NCBI RefSeq assembly: GCF_964204865.1
Contig: NC_135252.1
Span: 12,979,383 to 13,043,382 of the forward strand
Source: Styela clava
Taxonomy: Eukaryota > Chordata > Ascidiacea > Stolidobranchia > Styelidae
Direction of reading: 5' to 3'
Length of the DNA stretch: 64,000 bases
The stretch's first letter is position 1; each line of letters starts with the position of its first letter. This document shows, in pieces, positions 1 to 11,786 of this stretch. The position numbers were made by a program, and so were the translations under genes. The notes below the pieces were generated by a model. That model worked only from the letters and a program-made list of their open reading frames with translations, was not told where the DNA came from and made no database searches.

Positions 1-745
1 AAAGTCATTTCTGTATTTCATCAATATACTTCAGAGTCAATTCATTGATAAGTTTTTTAGTTAATGATTTAACCTTATGATGCGTAAATGAGCGCTTAAG
101 TGAGTTTTTGATAAAATTAATAACTGTAATCAGAAAAAAAAGTAAACAGACCTTGCAAAAAAATGTTGGTAAATAGTATGAGCGATAACCGAATGTTGAT
201 CGATAAACAGCGAACGGACTATTCCAAGCAGATATGAAATCCGAAAATGCAAGACTACATATTATTACGTTGAACGCAGATCTGAAAAAGATTGATAAAA
301 TGAAATTACCTCTTCAGCTGCGTCTTTTTAGCAAACTTCATACTGTCATGTTTAGATTTGTTATTCTACTATACTATGTTACTATGTAATATACTGATCC
401 GTTTCTATTAAAAGTCTTCAAATTTAAATTACTTAATTTCATCTGAATATATCTATCTTGTTTTTCAATGGGTATCAATAAATCTTTACGTTTGAGTATT
501 ACTATACGGGAACTTTAATTCGGCGAGCATCCATCTCCTCCATTATCAATGGGGAGCATATATTCCGCGTGGAAATCGGTTGAAAACTGTAGAATAATTT
601 TCAGCTGGTTTTCTGCTTCATTCACAATGTGTTAAATGCAATAAGATTCAACATCTCAAACACCAGAGATATGCTGACTTTGACTTAAAAAAACTTTTTA
701 TAAAAGTATCAAATCCGAAAGTTACGACAATTCTCGCTTACTCAC
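1..745. other. Intron of the GPCR-like gene, no exon recognised
   Basis: AT-rich sequence downstream of the GPCR TM1 exon on the minus strand. No reading frame here looks like TM2 of a rhodopsin-type receptor, so I treat it as intron. Confidence 0.35.
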
Positions 746-1289
746 GTTTTTAAATCTGCTGACTTTTTTACAACAAGTATTGTCAATGCATTTGCAAAAA
801 TTCCAAATACAAATAATATACCCACAATAGTACAACATGAAATTGCTCCAGCAAGCGTCAAAAAATCATTTCTCTGCCTGTTAAAATATAAGAAATTAAA
901 ATTCATTTTCTTTTTGTCATACCATAATAAAGATGTTTACAAGAGCCTTAACTTAATAAGATAGTATTTTGAATGAACTCAAACAATTGGCATGCAAGAC
1001 TTTTATTACAAACATTGTTGCACATATCTTTTTCAAAATATCGTGCTTATATTTTTTCACAAGTACATTACAAAACTAAATAAATGCATGGTAAACACCA
1101 CTAATTATTAAGTTATACATTGTAAAATATAATACTATGTTGTTTATTTTTATATTACTGGAATAGAAATGAGTAAAAACTTTAGTCATACCCGCTTTTT
1201 GTAGTTAATCCTTCAAAAGATGTTGTATTGCTTGTGTTAAATAGTTTGGTTGTCAACGATGAAGATGGAAGAATGATAGAATTGTTCAT
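746..1289 (-). CDS. Rhodopsin-like GPCR, first two coding exons (partial)
   Basis: Two exons are visible: 1289..1192 and 877..746. The first starts with ATG and encodes a short Ser/Thr-rich extracellular N-terminus with N-glycosylation sequons (NNS at residues 2-4, then NTS and NTT). It ends GG|GTATGA. The second follows a TTTTAACAG acceptor and completes the Gly codon in phase. It encodes one hydrophobic segment containing FGIFANALTILVV, then KKSADLKT and a GTGAGT donor in phase 2. A segment with G/A-N followed by a basic loop ending in LKT is the usual TM1 and first intracellular loop of class A receptors, often peptide or amine receptors. The remaining helices should lie below coordinate 1; I found no TM2 exon in 1-745. 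The receptor class is inferred from TM1 alone, so the ligand is unknown. Confidence 0.6.
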
Positions 1290-3823
1290 ATCTTTAGTTC
1301 TCAGCAAAAACCACTGAATTCTTCTATCGAAGATTAATTTTAATTAGCGAATCTTCCGTTATAAAATATATTAATGTCTTAACTCATTATCTGAAATCTC
1401 CTGCCAAAATCGTCGCGTTACGATATTGTAATGCTAACACACATTTGAATAGAAAAATAGATATTACACTATTGGGTTTAAATGTTGGTTAAATACTTAT
1501 AGTTATGTTTGTATATTCACGATCCGTGAATTTGCACAGAACCGCGGTAATTTTATGGAATTAACATCAAATATTTACAATATACCAGGAAAGATGTTAT
1601 TTAATTAACCAAAACTGAATAAACTTTTATACACAATGTTATAAGATCTAAAGATTCAAATCTTTTATATTTTTTCTATGTATAGCAACGATCACAAATT
1701 AGTGCTATTTTGGCGAATGTAAAAGCTATCCTATTAGAAAAAAGTTCAACAAACATTGGATTATTTTTAGAAATTGCATGATGCAGTTTAATTATGTATT
1801 CGAATACTCCCATCTATCCAGCTGCAATAAATATAATATGAAAACATTTTGCTATATATACAAACTTTGTATCGATTGTTATATCAACATTTTGAAAATA
1901 TTTGAACCGGTTTTACATCACATAAATGTAAGGAAATTAGCAGAACGCCAGAACAAGCTCTACGTATGTATTAAACAGAATTATCAATTAATACGTCAGA
2001 TTGCTAAATGATACCCCATCGGGTATAAAAGGAATCCAAATGACATGCTTTTATTCGTTCACTATTGCAATATATGAAATCGATATAACATTGTAATTAC
2101 CGACCATTACTGAAGATTAGTTAATACCAACTTGAATACAGCTTACAAGATGTAATTATATATTCTCATGTTTTCAAGAAATTAGGTAATGATATGGCAG
2201 ATTTAACAGATTGCCGAAATCATTTCCTTAATGGTATTTACTGATTACCAAAATAGGTTTCTAAAAATAGATCGCAAAGGTTAAACAGCCCCTTGTGACC
2301 TACTTCATTTAAAGTTTTTATATCGCACGAAGATAGTGTTTAAAAATTCACATGTAGGCCTATACTTGTATTTGTATCAATTTTTTCCTTGGTTCTATCT
2401 GCCACTTATGAAGCACTTACTTTTACATAAAATGAGGTTGTTCTACTTTGTATTTTGTTGGGTTAACTTTAATGTATTATTTGCAACATCATTCAAAAAA
2501 CTTACTATGTTTAATAATATTGGCGATAATTGATAAAATTTAATGAATATATCAGCGACAAACATTCTCTGACAGAAATATGTCAATACACATCTATAGA
2601 TAATCTTTGCTTGTACAATAATATGTCTCTATGTGTGATAAATTAATTATATATTATGCCAAAGTGCGTTAGAACTACTCACGTTTACCATTAGCTCAGT
2701 GATTGCGATTATGCTTTACCCTGTATTGAACACAAAGTGTACATTTGTTTGTTTTGTTTTTATGTTGTTGTTACAATTCTTTTTCCTCATTCTTCTTGTT
2801 GTTATGAAAAAAATCGCTTTTCTCAGTAATTACTGGACCAATTGCTTTGGAATTTCCACTGGTTAGAGGGTTACTTGTTACTTTTATTTATTTCGAAAAT
2901 TTGTGTGCGCTATATGAGATATGCTTTTTCTGTGCGATGACCTTATCAAAATTAAAAATTGTAAACCGTGTGGCGGTTCATCGTCCGCGTCAGACAAAGT
3001 TGTTAATAGTCTATACTGTGACAGATTGAATACCCGTGCTACTTCATTTTTGCCTTCGTGTATTTTGCTCTTTGGTTGATTTATTTCAAATTTTTTAGAT
3101 TATACTACCAGCAAAGATCACCATGCCAAAGACACAAGCAGCATTCTCGTTATTTATTCAAATATTTCGATTTATTGTCGACAAAATATTAGACAATGAC
3201 TAGCAAGAAACAAAAAGAAAATCCAATCTTCATTACAAAATGCATTGTGTGGTTAAATACGTTTGTGGTAATTACGAAGAGGCAATAAAATACTAATACA
3301 AAAGAATGGTTTAACCGAAGATAACCTGAATTTAGCATGATACGTTTTTAGTGCTCAGAAAGTGACAGATATTGATAAAGGTTCCGCTGGAGAGAGGGAA
3401 AGAAGAGAATGAAAGAATAAGGAGAAAAAGGCTGATTAAACTGATATTTGAGGCAGCCGGAAAAGGCGAGGGAGATCATTCGGCAAATAAAAAAACGAAC
3501 GTTACAAAAGTATTTTAAAGGATCAAGCAGCATGACAAATGAAGGTATTCAAGTTCTGATTAAGTTATATAAAATCTAATACAAAAATCGTTTAGAAAGA
3601 TTTAATATTGCTATAAAATTATTCTTGTATGAAAAGATTCATTTAAAAAATGTACCCCAATAAACCTCTTATGCTAACATCAACATTTAAATCTTTTTCT
3701 CGAGAAGAAATTTGCTGAAGTCTGAAATGAGATAAAATGATTTAAAACTTTTGAAATTCGAATATTTGATTTTAAAAATAATAATAAAAAAAGAAACTTT
3801 AGAACTAGAATTTTTCTAAAATT
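1290..3823. other. Intergenic, no gene recognised
   Basis: AT-rich stretch between the start of the minus-strand GPCR and the 3' end of the minus-strand myosin light chain gene. Short open frames of 60-80 codons occur but lack splice context, codon bias or any family motif. The GPCR promoter should lie in the first part of this interval. Confidence 0.4.
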
Positions 3824-3829
3824 TTTATT
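3824..3829 (-). terminator. Poly(A) signal AATAAA of myosin light chain gene
   Basis: AATAAA on the minus strand, 85-91 nt after the predicted stop codon of the myosin light chain gene. It is the first canonical signal downstream, and its distance is usual for a short 3' UTR. Confidence 0.5.
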
Positions 3830-3914
3830 TAATTTTATTAGATGTGTTTTATAGTGGTGTTGTATCATATTTTTATTTTCTTATTTTTCTTTTCTTTTAT
3901 ATACTTCGAAAATT

Positions 3915-6900
3915 TCATTTAATACGGTATGCTGTCATCCGAAATGATGTACAAAAATGACAAAAATCTCCGACGAAGTGAAATAGCCAAATATTTACCT
4001 GAATAGTTGATGGTTCCGCTCGAATCTTCTTGTCCATGCATCATTGTTGCTACTTTGCTAGTTGACATTCTTTCACCTACAAAACCATAATATAACGATA
4101 AGCACAATGTTTCTCTCAAGTAAATTGAAGGAAAGATTCAAAAAATGCAAAAAAAAACATTTTTTTCTCGAAAATGCTAAAAAAGCACTATCGCTAGACA
4201 TATTGAATTAATAATTTGCAATTGTGATATATCGTTTATTTTATACTTGAAATACTTCTGCATATATAGTTCTACTTCATATGAAACAAATAATGTCACC
4301 TAAAGTTGTCAAAATATGTCTGATTTCAGCTCCTCTCAATGTACCATTGCCGTCTTTATCAAATACTCGTAATCCTTCAACAAAATCTTCGTAGCTTCCT
4401 TGTTTTGCTAGTTTTTGAATTTGTGACAATACTGGTAAAAATTCTTCGACTGTCATTTTTTTTGTTTTGAGTTCTAAATGAGGATAATGTAATTAAAAAG
4501 TTTATTTTAAATAAAGTCGTGGTCATTTATTTCAAAGTAAATAGGCTACTTAGTATATATTTTTATTCAAAGTTTATAGAAGCGACGAAATGATAATATT
4601 GTAGTTGTAGATGATGAAAACATTTAAATAAAACTCATTAACATTAAAGACACTTATCTTAGTTCATACATTTTATCTGTTTAATGTTAATAGGAATCAG
4701 GTAAAACAGCATAATAACAAAACGCTTTATACGTCCATTTCGTGTACAATTCTAAAATGCTTATGCTCTTGAACGAATGAATCATATTATTTCATTCCCT
4801 GGTATCCGTATTTTTACAACAATGTACTGACCTTCTTGACTAGGATTTCCCATGTATTTCATGACGTCTTCATTAGTGGGACATTCACCGAGTGCTCTAA
4901 TGACGTCACCAACCTGGTGATAGTAGATCGTTTTACCATCGGAATCGGAGAAAAGTTCGTAAGCTTCTCTGACATCTGTATCAGTAATGCATTATTGAAA
5001 AAAACATTGAAGAGGTGGAATTTTGAATGTCAGAGTCGAATGTTAGTTTCCTTTTATAATTTTCTTTTATTTATGTGAAATATATTTTTTTAGATTATTC
5101 GGACTTGAAAGCATTCCAATTAAAATTTAAGACAGTTCGCACCACAACAATATCAAATATATATAGCAGGAATAAATTTTAATAATTTTTGCTGGTATAG
5201 CTTATGGATAGTAATAAAATATTCTCACCTTCAATTTGTTGTTCTGTAAATTCCTGTTAATAAAAAAAAAATGATGATTTTCAAACAGACTATCCATAAT
5301 TTACCTTATACAAGAAAGCAAGGAAAAAAGTTCAATGCTCTTCATTGAAATATATTCCTATCAAATCATTCTCAATTTCTTCGCATTTTTCGATCAATTT
5401 CAGGGTGATTGAAAAGTAACTCCCTATTTTAAAATAAATACAATTTATTCAAATGCTATATCATGTTTCATGTTTCTAAATTTATGTGTATATATTACTT
5501 AATATATGGCAATTTAATTTATGTTCTTGTTTTCCTTTCAGATTTGTTTAAATATTGTTCAATTTCAATCTTTTCAAATTTATTTTATTTCAAAACCCTA
5601 CAAAAATGGCTGGACGTCTTACTCTACAGGAACGTGCCCAGATAGCCGCGCGTTATGAAGTTTGGGGATGCATTGTTCAAGTGCAAAGATGGTGGAGAAC
5701 TATTAAGGGAAAACATGCCCAAATTGACCCGAAGACGATCAAGAATTGTCATAAAAAACTTATGACCACAGGATCTGTGGCTGATACTCAAAGAAGCGGT
5801 CGTCTTTCCAAATCCAGAGATCCTGAGGTAGTGCAAGTTGTTAAAGAAATGTTTACCCGTAGCCCACATAAGTCAATTCGTCAAGCAACAAGAGAAAGTG
5901 GGCTCTCCTTTCATTGTGTACGTAATGTGCTAAAAAACGAGCTTAAATGGCGTGCTTGGAAGCCGCATTACTGTCAAGCACTCTCTGCAGAAGACTTTGA
6001 CATTCGTATGGAGTTTGGTGAAATAATGTTGGCTTGGTTTAGAGATTGGCCCAACCTTTTTAAAAATATTCTATGGAGTGATGAAGCTGTATTCCACATA
6101 GGTGGATTTGTGAACCGTCATAACTGCCACTACTGGGCGGAAGAAGATCCTCATGTTACCTGTGAAAAAATGCAAAATCGATCCAAAGTAACGGTATGGT
6201 GTGGAATTACTTTTGATAGGATTGTGGGTCCCTTCATTCTTCGCGATACCATGAATGCCGAAAGGTACCTCGCTATGTTGAAAGATGAAATTTGGCCAAT
6301 TATCAGTGCTTGGGAAAATATTGAAGATTTGATTTTCATGCAAGATGGAGCTCCTCCACACTTTGCTATTGTTGTTCGTGAATGGCTAAATGCTCAATTT
6401 CCTGGAAGATGGATGGGTCGTCGCGGTTCGCACGAATGGCCTGCCAGAAGTCCTGACTTAACACCCTGCGACTTTTTTCTCTGGGGTTGGATGAAAGAGG
6501 AAGTCTACTCAACCAAACCAAGAAATTTGGAAGAACTTGAGGGGCGAATACGTGAAGTTATGACTTCCATCCCGCAAGAGTTTCTTGCGAAATCAGTTGA
6601 TGCGATTCCTGGTCGACTTGAGAAGCTGGTGGCAAATAAAGGCGCCCATATTGAATTTTAAATAAAAGCCCATGCATTATACTTCCTTCTCATATTCATT
6701 AATTGTAGAAATTATATTTTAAAAATAAACTATAGTTTTTTTAAAATAGGGAGTTACTTTTCAATAAGCCCATGCATTATACTTCCTTCTCATATTCATT
6801 AATTGTAGAAATTATATTTTAAAAATAAACTATAGTTTTTTTAAAATAGGGAGTTACCTTTCAATCACCCTTAGTACTCAGAAAAAAACTACGAAGATAT

Positions 6901-6947
6901 TTCTTTCAGACCCATTGAAGCGATAAAACAAATATTGTACTCACCAT
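3915..6947 (-). CDS. MYL6: Essential (alkali) myosin light chain
   Basis: Six exons: 6947..6945 (ATG only), 5253..5229, 4975..4832, 4473..4300, 4076..3999 and 3931..3915, giving 146 residues; vertebrate MYL6 has 151. All junctions are GT-AG and in phase. The protein starts [18 protein letters not shown], then has the [19 protein letters not shown] block, an [19 protein letters not shown] linker, [20 protein letters not shown] (the third EF-hand and the best-kept loop) and a final [19 protein letters not shown] hand. This is the layout of a light chain that wraps the myosin neck next to the motor domain. The first loop ([12 protein letters not shown]) has lost classical ligands, as usual in this family. 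Exon 6 is only five codons (AYRIK) and is the least certain part. Assignment to MYL6 rather than MYL1/3/4 is by overall form only. Intron 1 carries a mariner. Confidence 0.88.
5606..6661 (+). CDS. Mariner-superfamily transposase, DDD type with 36-residue spacing
   Basis: Encodes 351 residues from the Met that opens [18 protein letters not shown]; a Met 17 codons upstream (5555) is possible but adds low-complexity sequence from the untranslated leader. Residues 1-110 hold paired helix-turn-helix domains ([35 protein letters not shown]). The catalytic core has WSDEAVFH for the first Asp, [10 protein letters not shown] for the second and [15 protein letters not shown] for the third. I count 36 residues between the second and third Asp, against 34 in classical mariner. 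The insert [19 protein letters not shown] resembles a group I recall from arthropod genomes, often annotated with DUF4817. No stop or frameshift is seen. It should catalyse cut-and-paste at TA. Subgroup naming needs a tree. Confidence 0.9.
   Translation: MAGRLTLQERAQIAARYEVWGCIVQVQRWWRTIKGKHAQIDPKTIKNCHKKLMTTGSVADTQRSGRLSKSRDPEVVQVVKEMFTRSPHKSIRQATRESGLSFHCVRNVLKNELKWRAWKPHYCQALSAEDFDIRMEFGEIMLAWFRDWPNLFKNILWSDEAVFHIGGFVNRHNCHYWAEEDPHVTCEKMQNRSKVTVWCGITFDRIVGPFILRDTMNAERYLAMLKDEIWPIISAWENIEDLIFMQDGAPPHFAIVVREWLNAQFPGRWMGRRGSHEWPARSPDLTPCDFFLWGWMKEEVYSTKPRNLEELEGRIREVMTSIPQEFLAKSVDAIPGRLEKLVANKGAHIEF
6666..6865. repeat. 100-bp tandem duplication at mariner right end
   Basis: Two adjacent 100-bp copies, 6666-6765 and 6766-6865, both starting AAGCCCATGCATTATACTTC. 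They match throughout except for a T-to-C change in the inverted-repeat part of the outer copy. The inner copy stops within the inverted repeat at TTTTCAAT and lacks the outermost CACCCT. The inner copy matches the left inverted repeat better than the true terminus does. Confidence 0.9.
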
Positions 6948-7199
6948 GTCTTTGCTAGGTACGTTTCTTGTTCTGATATTTTAGAATACTTGAAAGCTGA
7001 GATTGAATAACTGATTAACAAAAGAGAACATTCTACCTTTTTATAGTCTAAAGTTACAGCATGTAACGAAGAAGTGATAAAGTCAAAATTACATCCCGTG
7101 GATAGCAGATGTTTGGGAGCGACATATCGCACTTCGGAAATCGCGCCGAGTAGCCAATTTAAACTGGTAGGTAACAAAGCCAGATCATAATCCAATTAG

Positions 7200-9261
7200 C
7201 ATCTTAATAGGAATAGTTCCAGTTTTAAATCATGCAGATAATTTAAATGACTAAAAGTAAATGAAATAGACTATTCTTCGAACTGTGGCCCAAGTTCACA
7301 ATAGTAACTATATTTCATAATTAAAAGTCAGATGCCGGAGTATTTATATGCGAATCCGGGTACTTTTAGCAATAGTGCAATTTACAGTATATATTACCTT
7401 CTGGTCTACAAAATGCTTAGTAGCATATATGTCCTCATTTTTAATATTTTATGCACCACTGTGTCTTGAAAGGTTTGTCTATTTTGTCATCTCGACTGCT
7501 TATGAGCTGAACCGACAAAGATGAATGTGCAAGATGTACAGTTGATTTTTTATTATTAGTTTTTTATCATTACTAGTTTTGTTTGGATTCAATGAAAATT
7601 GCAATTTTTTGAATTTATTTAGATGAATACACAAAATTTATTCTGATGGATGGATTTATGAAATCTAAAATGAACGTTCTAACAAATGATTCACAGTACG
7701 GACGGGATATGACCATTTTCCGCCTTTGATGCGTTATGCCGTAATTTATATTCATATGTCTTGAATGTTGTTTACAGATATACATCATATCTCAATGTAA
7801 GAGGGTTTGCTTTACAATTTGTAGCGTAATGAGTAGCGTAAAAAATATATCAATCCGACACAAATTTGCCTGATCTGAAGTCGCAAAATTGAAAATTGAG
7901 GTAAACATAAGTGCATTCTATCTATGTGCTTCACGAAGCCTCGAATACCTAATTGGTATATATATCAGTCATTAGAGTATATTAAATTCTGTCGTAGCGG
8001 TGTTCGCGTTTTAGGCGTTTTATATCGCTGTCTGTAGAGACTGGCTTGCCTACGAATTTTTAGCTTTGAAACTGCGAAAAAACTTTACAAAAAATGGAGA
8101 GTTGTTGTTTCTCGTTGAATTAAAATTTTTTAATTTCAATTTTATGAAATTCAGTTTATTTCTGTTATTTACAGAAAACAATTTGATTATTTTTGACAAA
8201 ATGCGAATACGCGATATTATCATTATTATCAAACGAAAACGAAAATTTAATCTTGCATCTGGGGATCGAAAATCAGTTTGAACTGAATTTGTTTGAACTT
8301 AATTTATATAAAAATCGGAAATGATATTAAACTCGATATTTGAATTCCAATTAATGTGTAGAATTACAGAATTTTGTGTAGTGCCATATGTCAAGTGGCA
8401 AATGAATATTATATTCATCACGTATCGCTATACACTCGACATAAATATTGACAAACGGAATGTACGAAGTATAAGCTTAATATAAGTTGAAGTACTCTTC
8501 ATAAGTTAACGACACTCATTGTAATTTAATTAAATTTACGTTGGTTTTATAGTAGTTAAACATCGAATTTTTTTGTACCTCGCTTTTCCGCCTGTATTTT
8601 GCATATATATATATCTAAAAATAGAGCAAAATGAATCATAAAATTGAAATTATTAGTCTAAGTGAGGGGAATCCTTGAGATACCAGTATTTTATTGTGTC
8701 TCTTTCTGCCAAATTGTACTTAAAAATTTGTCAGTTTATCAACTGATGAATGCCAGCTAATTTACTACTTTATAATTGATATTAGGTCCGGGAAATTGAA
8801 TCGTGTGACAATTAGATTTATAAAGATTATGATTTATGAAAATTAGAAAATACTTGAGGAATGATTGAGTAACAAGTTCGTAAGCACTAATTAAAAGAAT
8901 TTGAGATGAAATATTGGTCATTATCTGTGCACCGAGCAATTTAGATTTTTATTCAATTTTAACGAAAACTTTTCGTAGTACGATGAGCATGTACAGTATT
9001 TTATATTTCCATTAAACTGGAGTATACTGTCAAATAGTATGAATAGTTTTCTTATCAAAGAGACAAACAGGAGAGAGAGTGTGATTTTGCAGATAACCAC
9101 GAATTTTCGTACGACATTTATCAAAAATAAATTCTAAAAATGTGCAGAGATATTGTACTATATAATACTTGCTTCGAGACCACAGAAATTAGTGGAGTAA
9201 ATCACTTAAACTAATGGATTACTCTCTAAGAACTCACTAACAACAACTCACTAAGAACAAT
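7200..9261. other. Intergenic, no gene recognised
   Basis: AT-rich region between the 5' end of the minus-strand myosin light chain gene (ATG at 6947) and the plus-strand gene at 9262. It should hold both divergent promoters. I see no conserved exon, transposon terminus or structured RNA; open frames up to about 70 codons look random. Confidence 0.4.
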
Positions 9262-11005
9262 ATGCTGACAAATTGCAACGATTCGGAAACTGGATATTAC
9301 CGCCATTTGAAAGACAGAGTAGCTAAAAAGAGGTTCAGAATGGCAAAAAATAAAATGAACAAATCGACTATGAAATCACCTCATATTTCATCTCACACTA
9401 CAAAACAGTTATCATATACTTCTGACCATGTTGAAAATAAAATACAGTCTACTGCTGTTTTAAGTTACCTTTTGTGTTCACGAGAAAAAGAAAAGTTGTA
9501 TGCAAATCATTCAATTGAACAAAATAATATTGTACATAAGCAATTGCAGGAAATAATGGCGAGAAGGCCTGTAACTACTTCCAGCATAAAGCCGAGTGAC
9601 ATAGTCAAACACGCTCCTCAAAAACACTCAAGAGCAAAAATTGGAGGTAGAGAAAAATCAGCTAATTTACATAGAGCTAGGCTAAATACCTCGACAAGAT
9701 TTGATAGCGTTTCAGAGAAGATTGCGGATTTTGAAAAAAAGACAAATCGAGTCACACCAAATAGCTCTCAAACTACTAAAATATTTTGTTTGCCATATGA
9801 ACGAGATAATTTCATGGAAACAAACGAGACATATTTAAATAGAAGAAGTCCTTGTTTAACTACGCCCGAAACCGTTCCTTTATATCACAATTCCTCACAG
9901 AACATGAGAGAATATCGTCAACCGCCCAATTTATCTGAGGGCTGGAGCAAGTCAAAAGGTACATTCAACCACCCATACGAGCCAGCACAATTAGCAAACT
10001 TCAACTCATATTCAGGGTATATAACTCATTCATCACGCCATCCTGAAACTCTATGTTGGTCCAGATATTATGCAAACAGTTTGATGTCTCCAGAAAATTG
10101 GTATTTTGCGACCAATGGACATATTATGAGTACACCCTTTCGCTATCGTCAAACTTGGGACGAAATACCAAGCTCAATAATGCATCGTAACCGACAGTTT
10201 AGAAAGAAAAACTACTCGAAAGCTTTTTTATTTGGATTTGTTTCTCCAACTGCAAACTCATATAGCGAAAGAGCCAAAAGAAGTGAGGAGGAACGAAGCA
10301 GTGAAAGTACAAAAAACCCTGAAAAACAAGATCGTACTTATGCCGCTGCAGTTATTGAAATGACTCCAAAAGTGAGAAATGTTTATTTTAAATAAACATT
10401 ATTATTTGCACTATTTGAACTTTTTCCTACCAATCGTCTCCAATCGGAACACACTTAAATATATGAATCTACTTTTTTCGCTCTCTATGACCACCTAACA
10501 ATGAAAGCTGATTCTTGCAAAGCATTTTGCATTCTGTCTGTTTTTTCTATTACACAAATACATAGAAAAATATCATGGCTTTACAGATATTATCATGATT
10601 TTATTATTTTGTTTGGCTACTCTCATCCGTTGCAAGATAATCCAATTCTGCTGATGTTTATTATATTAAGTATGTTTGTAATATATATGTAATAAGCAAT
10701 TTCAAAATCATCAAATGTTTACAAAGCCAGACGGAATTAAAACTTCGATACACATATTTTGTCATTTATGTAACAAAAAAATTCTCAGTAATTTTTCAAA
10801 GCAGTGGCTCTGTCTTGTAACTTAATATGCATAAATCAATATACAGGTTAAAACAAAGCCGTTGCGACGAGGATCAAAAACATATTGTACTTCATTAGGA
10901 ACAGTTCATCGACAACAACGAGGATTGAAACGAACTTTACTTGCTCTTCTTGGATTTTGTTTGCTGTTAATAGCAGTGATTTGTATTGCTTATCATATAA
11001 TTTAA
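9262..11005 (+). CDS. Unrecognised protein with C-terminal membrane anchor
   Basis: A 370-codon open frame starts at 9262. It runs to a stop at 10393-10395, but CCAAAA|GTGAGA at 10371/10372 is a good donor. A second exon, 10847..11005, follows an ATATACAG acceptor in phase 0. Joined, they give 422 residues. The first part is hydrophilic and rich in Ser, Thr, Asn, Lys and Arg, with basic patches (KDRVAKKRFRMAKNK) and an aromatic Tyr/Trp-rich stretch near residues 210-320. The last exon gives RGLKRTLLALLGFCLLLIAV and ends about 12 residues later: a basic flank, one hydrophobic helix and a very short tail, as in tail-anchored proteins. I recognise no domain. Alternatively the unspliced frame (377 residues) is used and the exon is spurious; the phase match argues against that. 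Confidence 0.55.
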
Positions 11006-11786
11006 CGATTTAATTTATAGTTCCTACTGTATGTGCTACTACTGCTGAATAAGATTTATAAAAAAAAAATTGCGTTTCAGTTTTTTATGCACAGTGGTCC
11101 TTCTGTATTCTGTTAAGTTGACATCAAAACTCGACTTTGAAACATTATTTATTTATTGGAAATATGCAATTGCAATATAATGCAAAAAAGCATTATGCTG
11201 ACTGGACAACCTGACACTAATAAGGCTTCTAGCCTTTCAACACATTATATACTGTTTTCAGCACTACTTGTTACCATGGCAATGCGCTCTGTAAACCTCG
11301 ACTGCACATTTAATTATTCGATCATAATGCTCAATTGTGCATAAATATTTAATACGAAGTGTACTTGTGAATCGTTTTCACCAATTTATTGTTGCTCTCG
11401 TTGAGATCGCTGTTGCTCTGGAAAGCAATCGCTTTTCTATGCAACTAATGGATCAGTCAATTTCCAATTTCCAATAGGCTACTTGAACTTGATCGAAGCC
11501 GCTAGAAGGCTATTAATCTTATTTTTTCAAGTTTCCCGATATTTCACCGAAGATTTCGTTGTTTTATTTTAATTCATGGGAACACTTTTAAATAACGCAT
11601 ATATATGAGAACATTTCACTTGACATTCTTTCTACGTATTTATATATTTCAACATTGCTTTCTTGTTTTTATTATGACTATTTAAATGTCGTTATTTTAG
11701 CAAAAGTAATAGATTAAGAAAAGTAATAGATGCATGGAAAATTAACATTCTACAGTGATTTATTGATTTAATCGAAATGTCTAGAA

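Larger units (their letters stand above)
5402..6871 (+). mobile_element. Mariner-superfamily (ITm) DNA transposon with intact transposase
   Basis: Terminal inverted repeats of about 33 bp begin AGGGTGATTGAAAAGTAAC at 5402 and end at 6871. They differ by one base near position 14. Between them lies one uninterrupted transposase frame. The element sits in intron 1 of the myosin light chain gene, in opposite orientation. The right end is followed by TA, as expected for this superfamily, but the left end is preceded by TC, so the TA target duplication is imperfect. The right end also carries a 100-bp tandem duplication that includes most of the inverted repeat. The intact frame and near-identical ends suggest a recent arrival. 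Confidence 0.9.

Noticed and set aside
5555-5605. Earlier Met for the mariner transposase
   Set aside because: Adds 17 residues from AT-rich leader. The family usually begins close to the first helix-turn-helix, and [10 protein letters not shown] fits.
10372-10395. Unspliced end of the 9262 frame (VRNVYFK then stop)
   Set aside because: A GTGAGA donor and an in-phase membrane-anchor exon make splicing more likely. I keep the unspliced form as an alternative.
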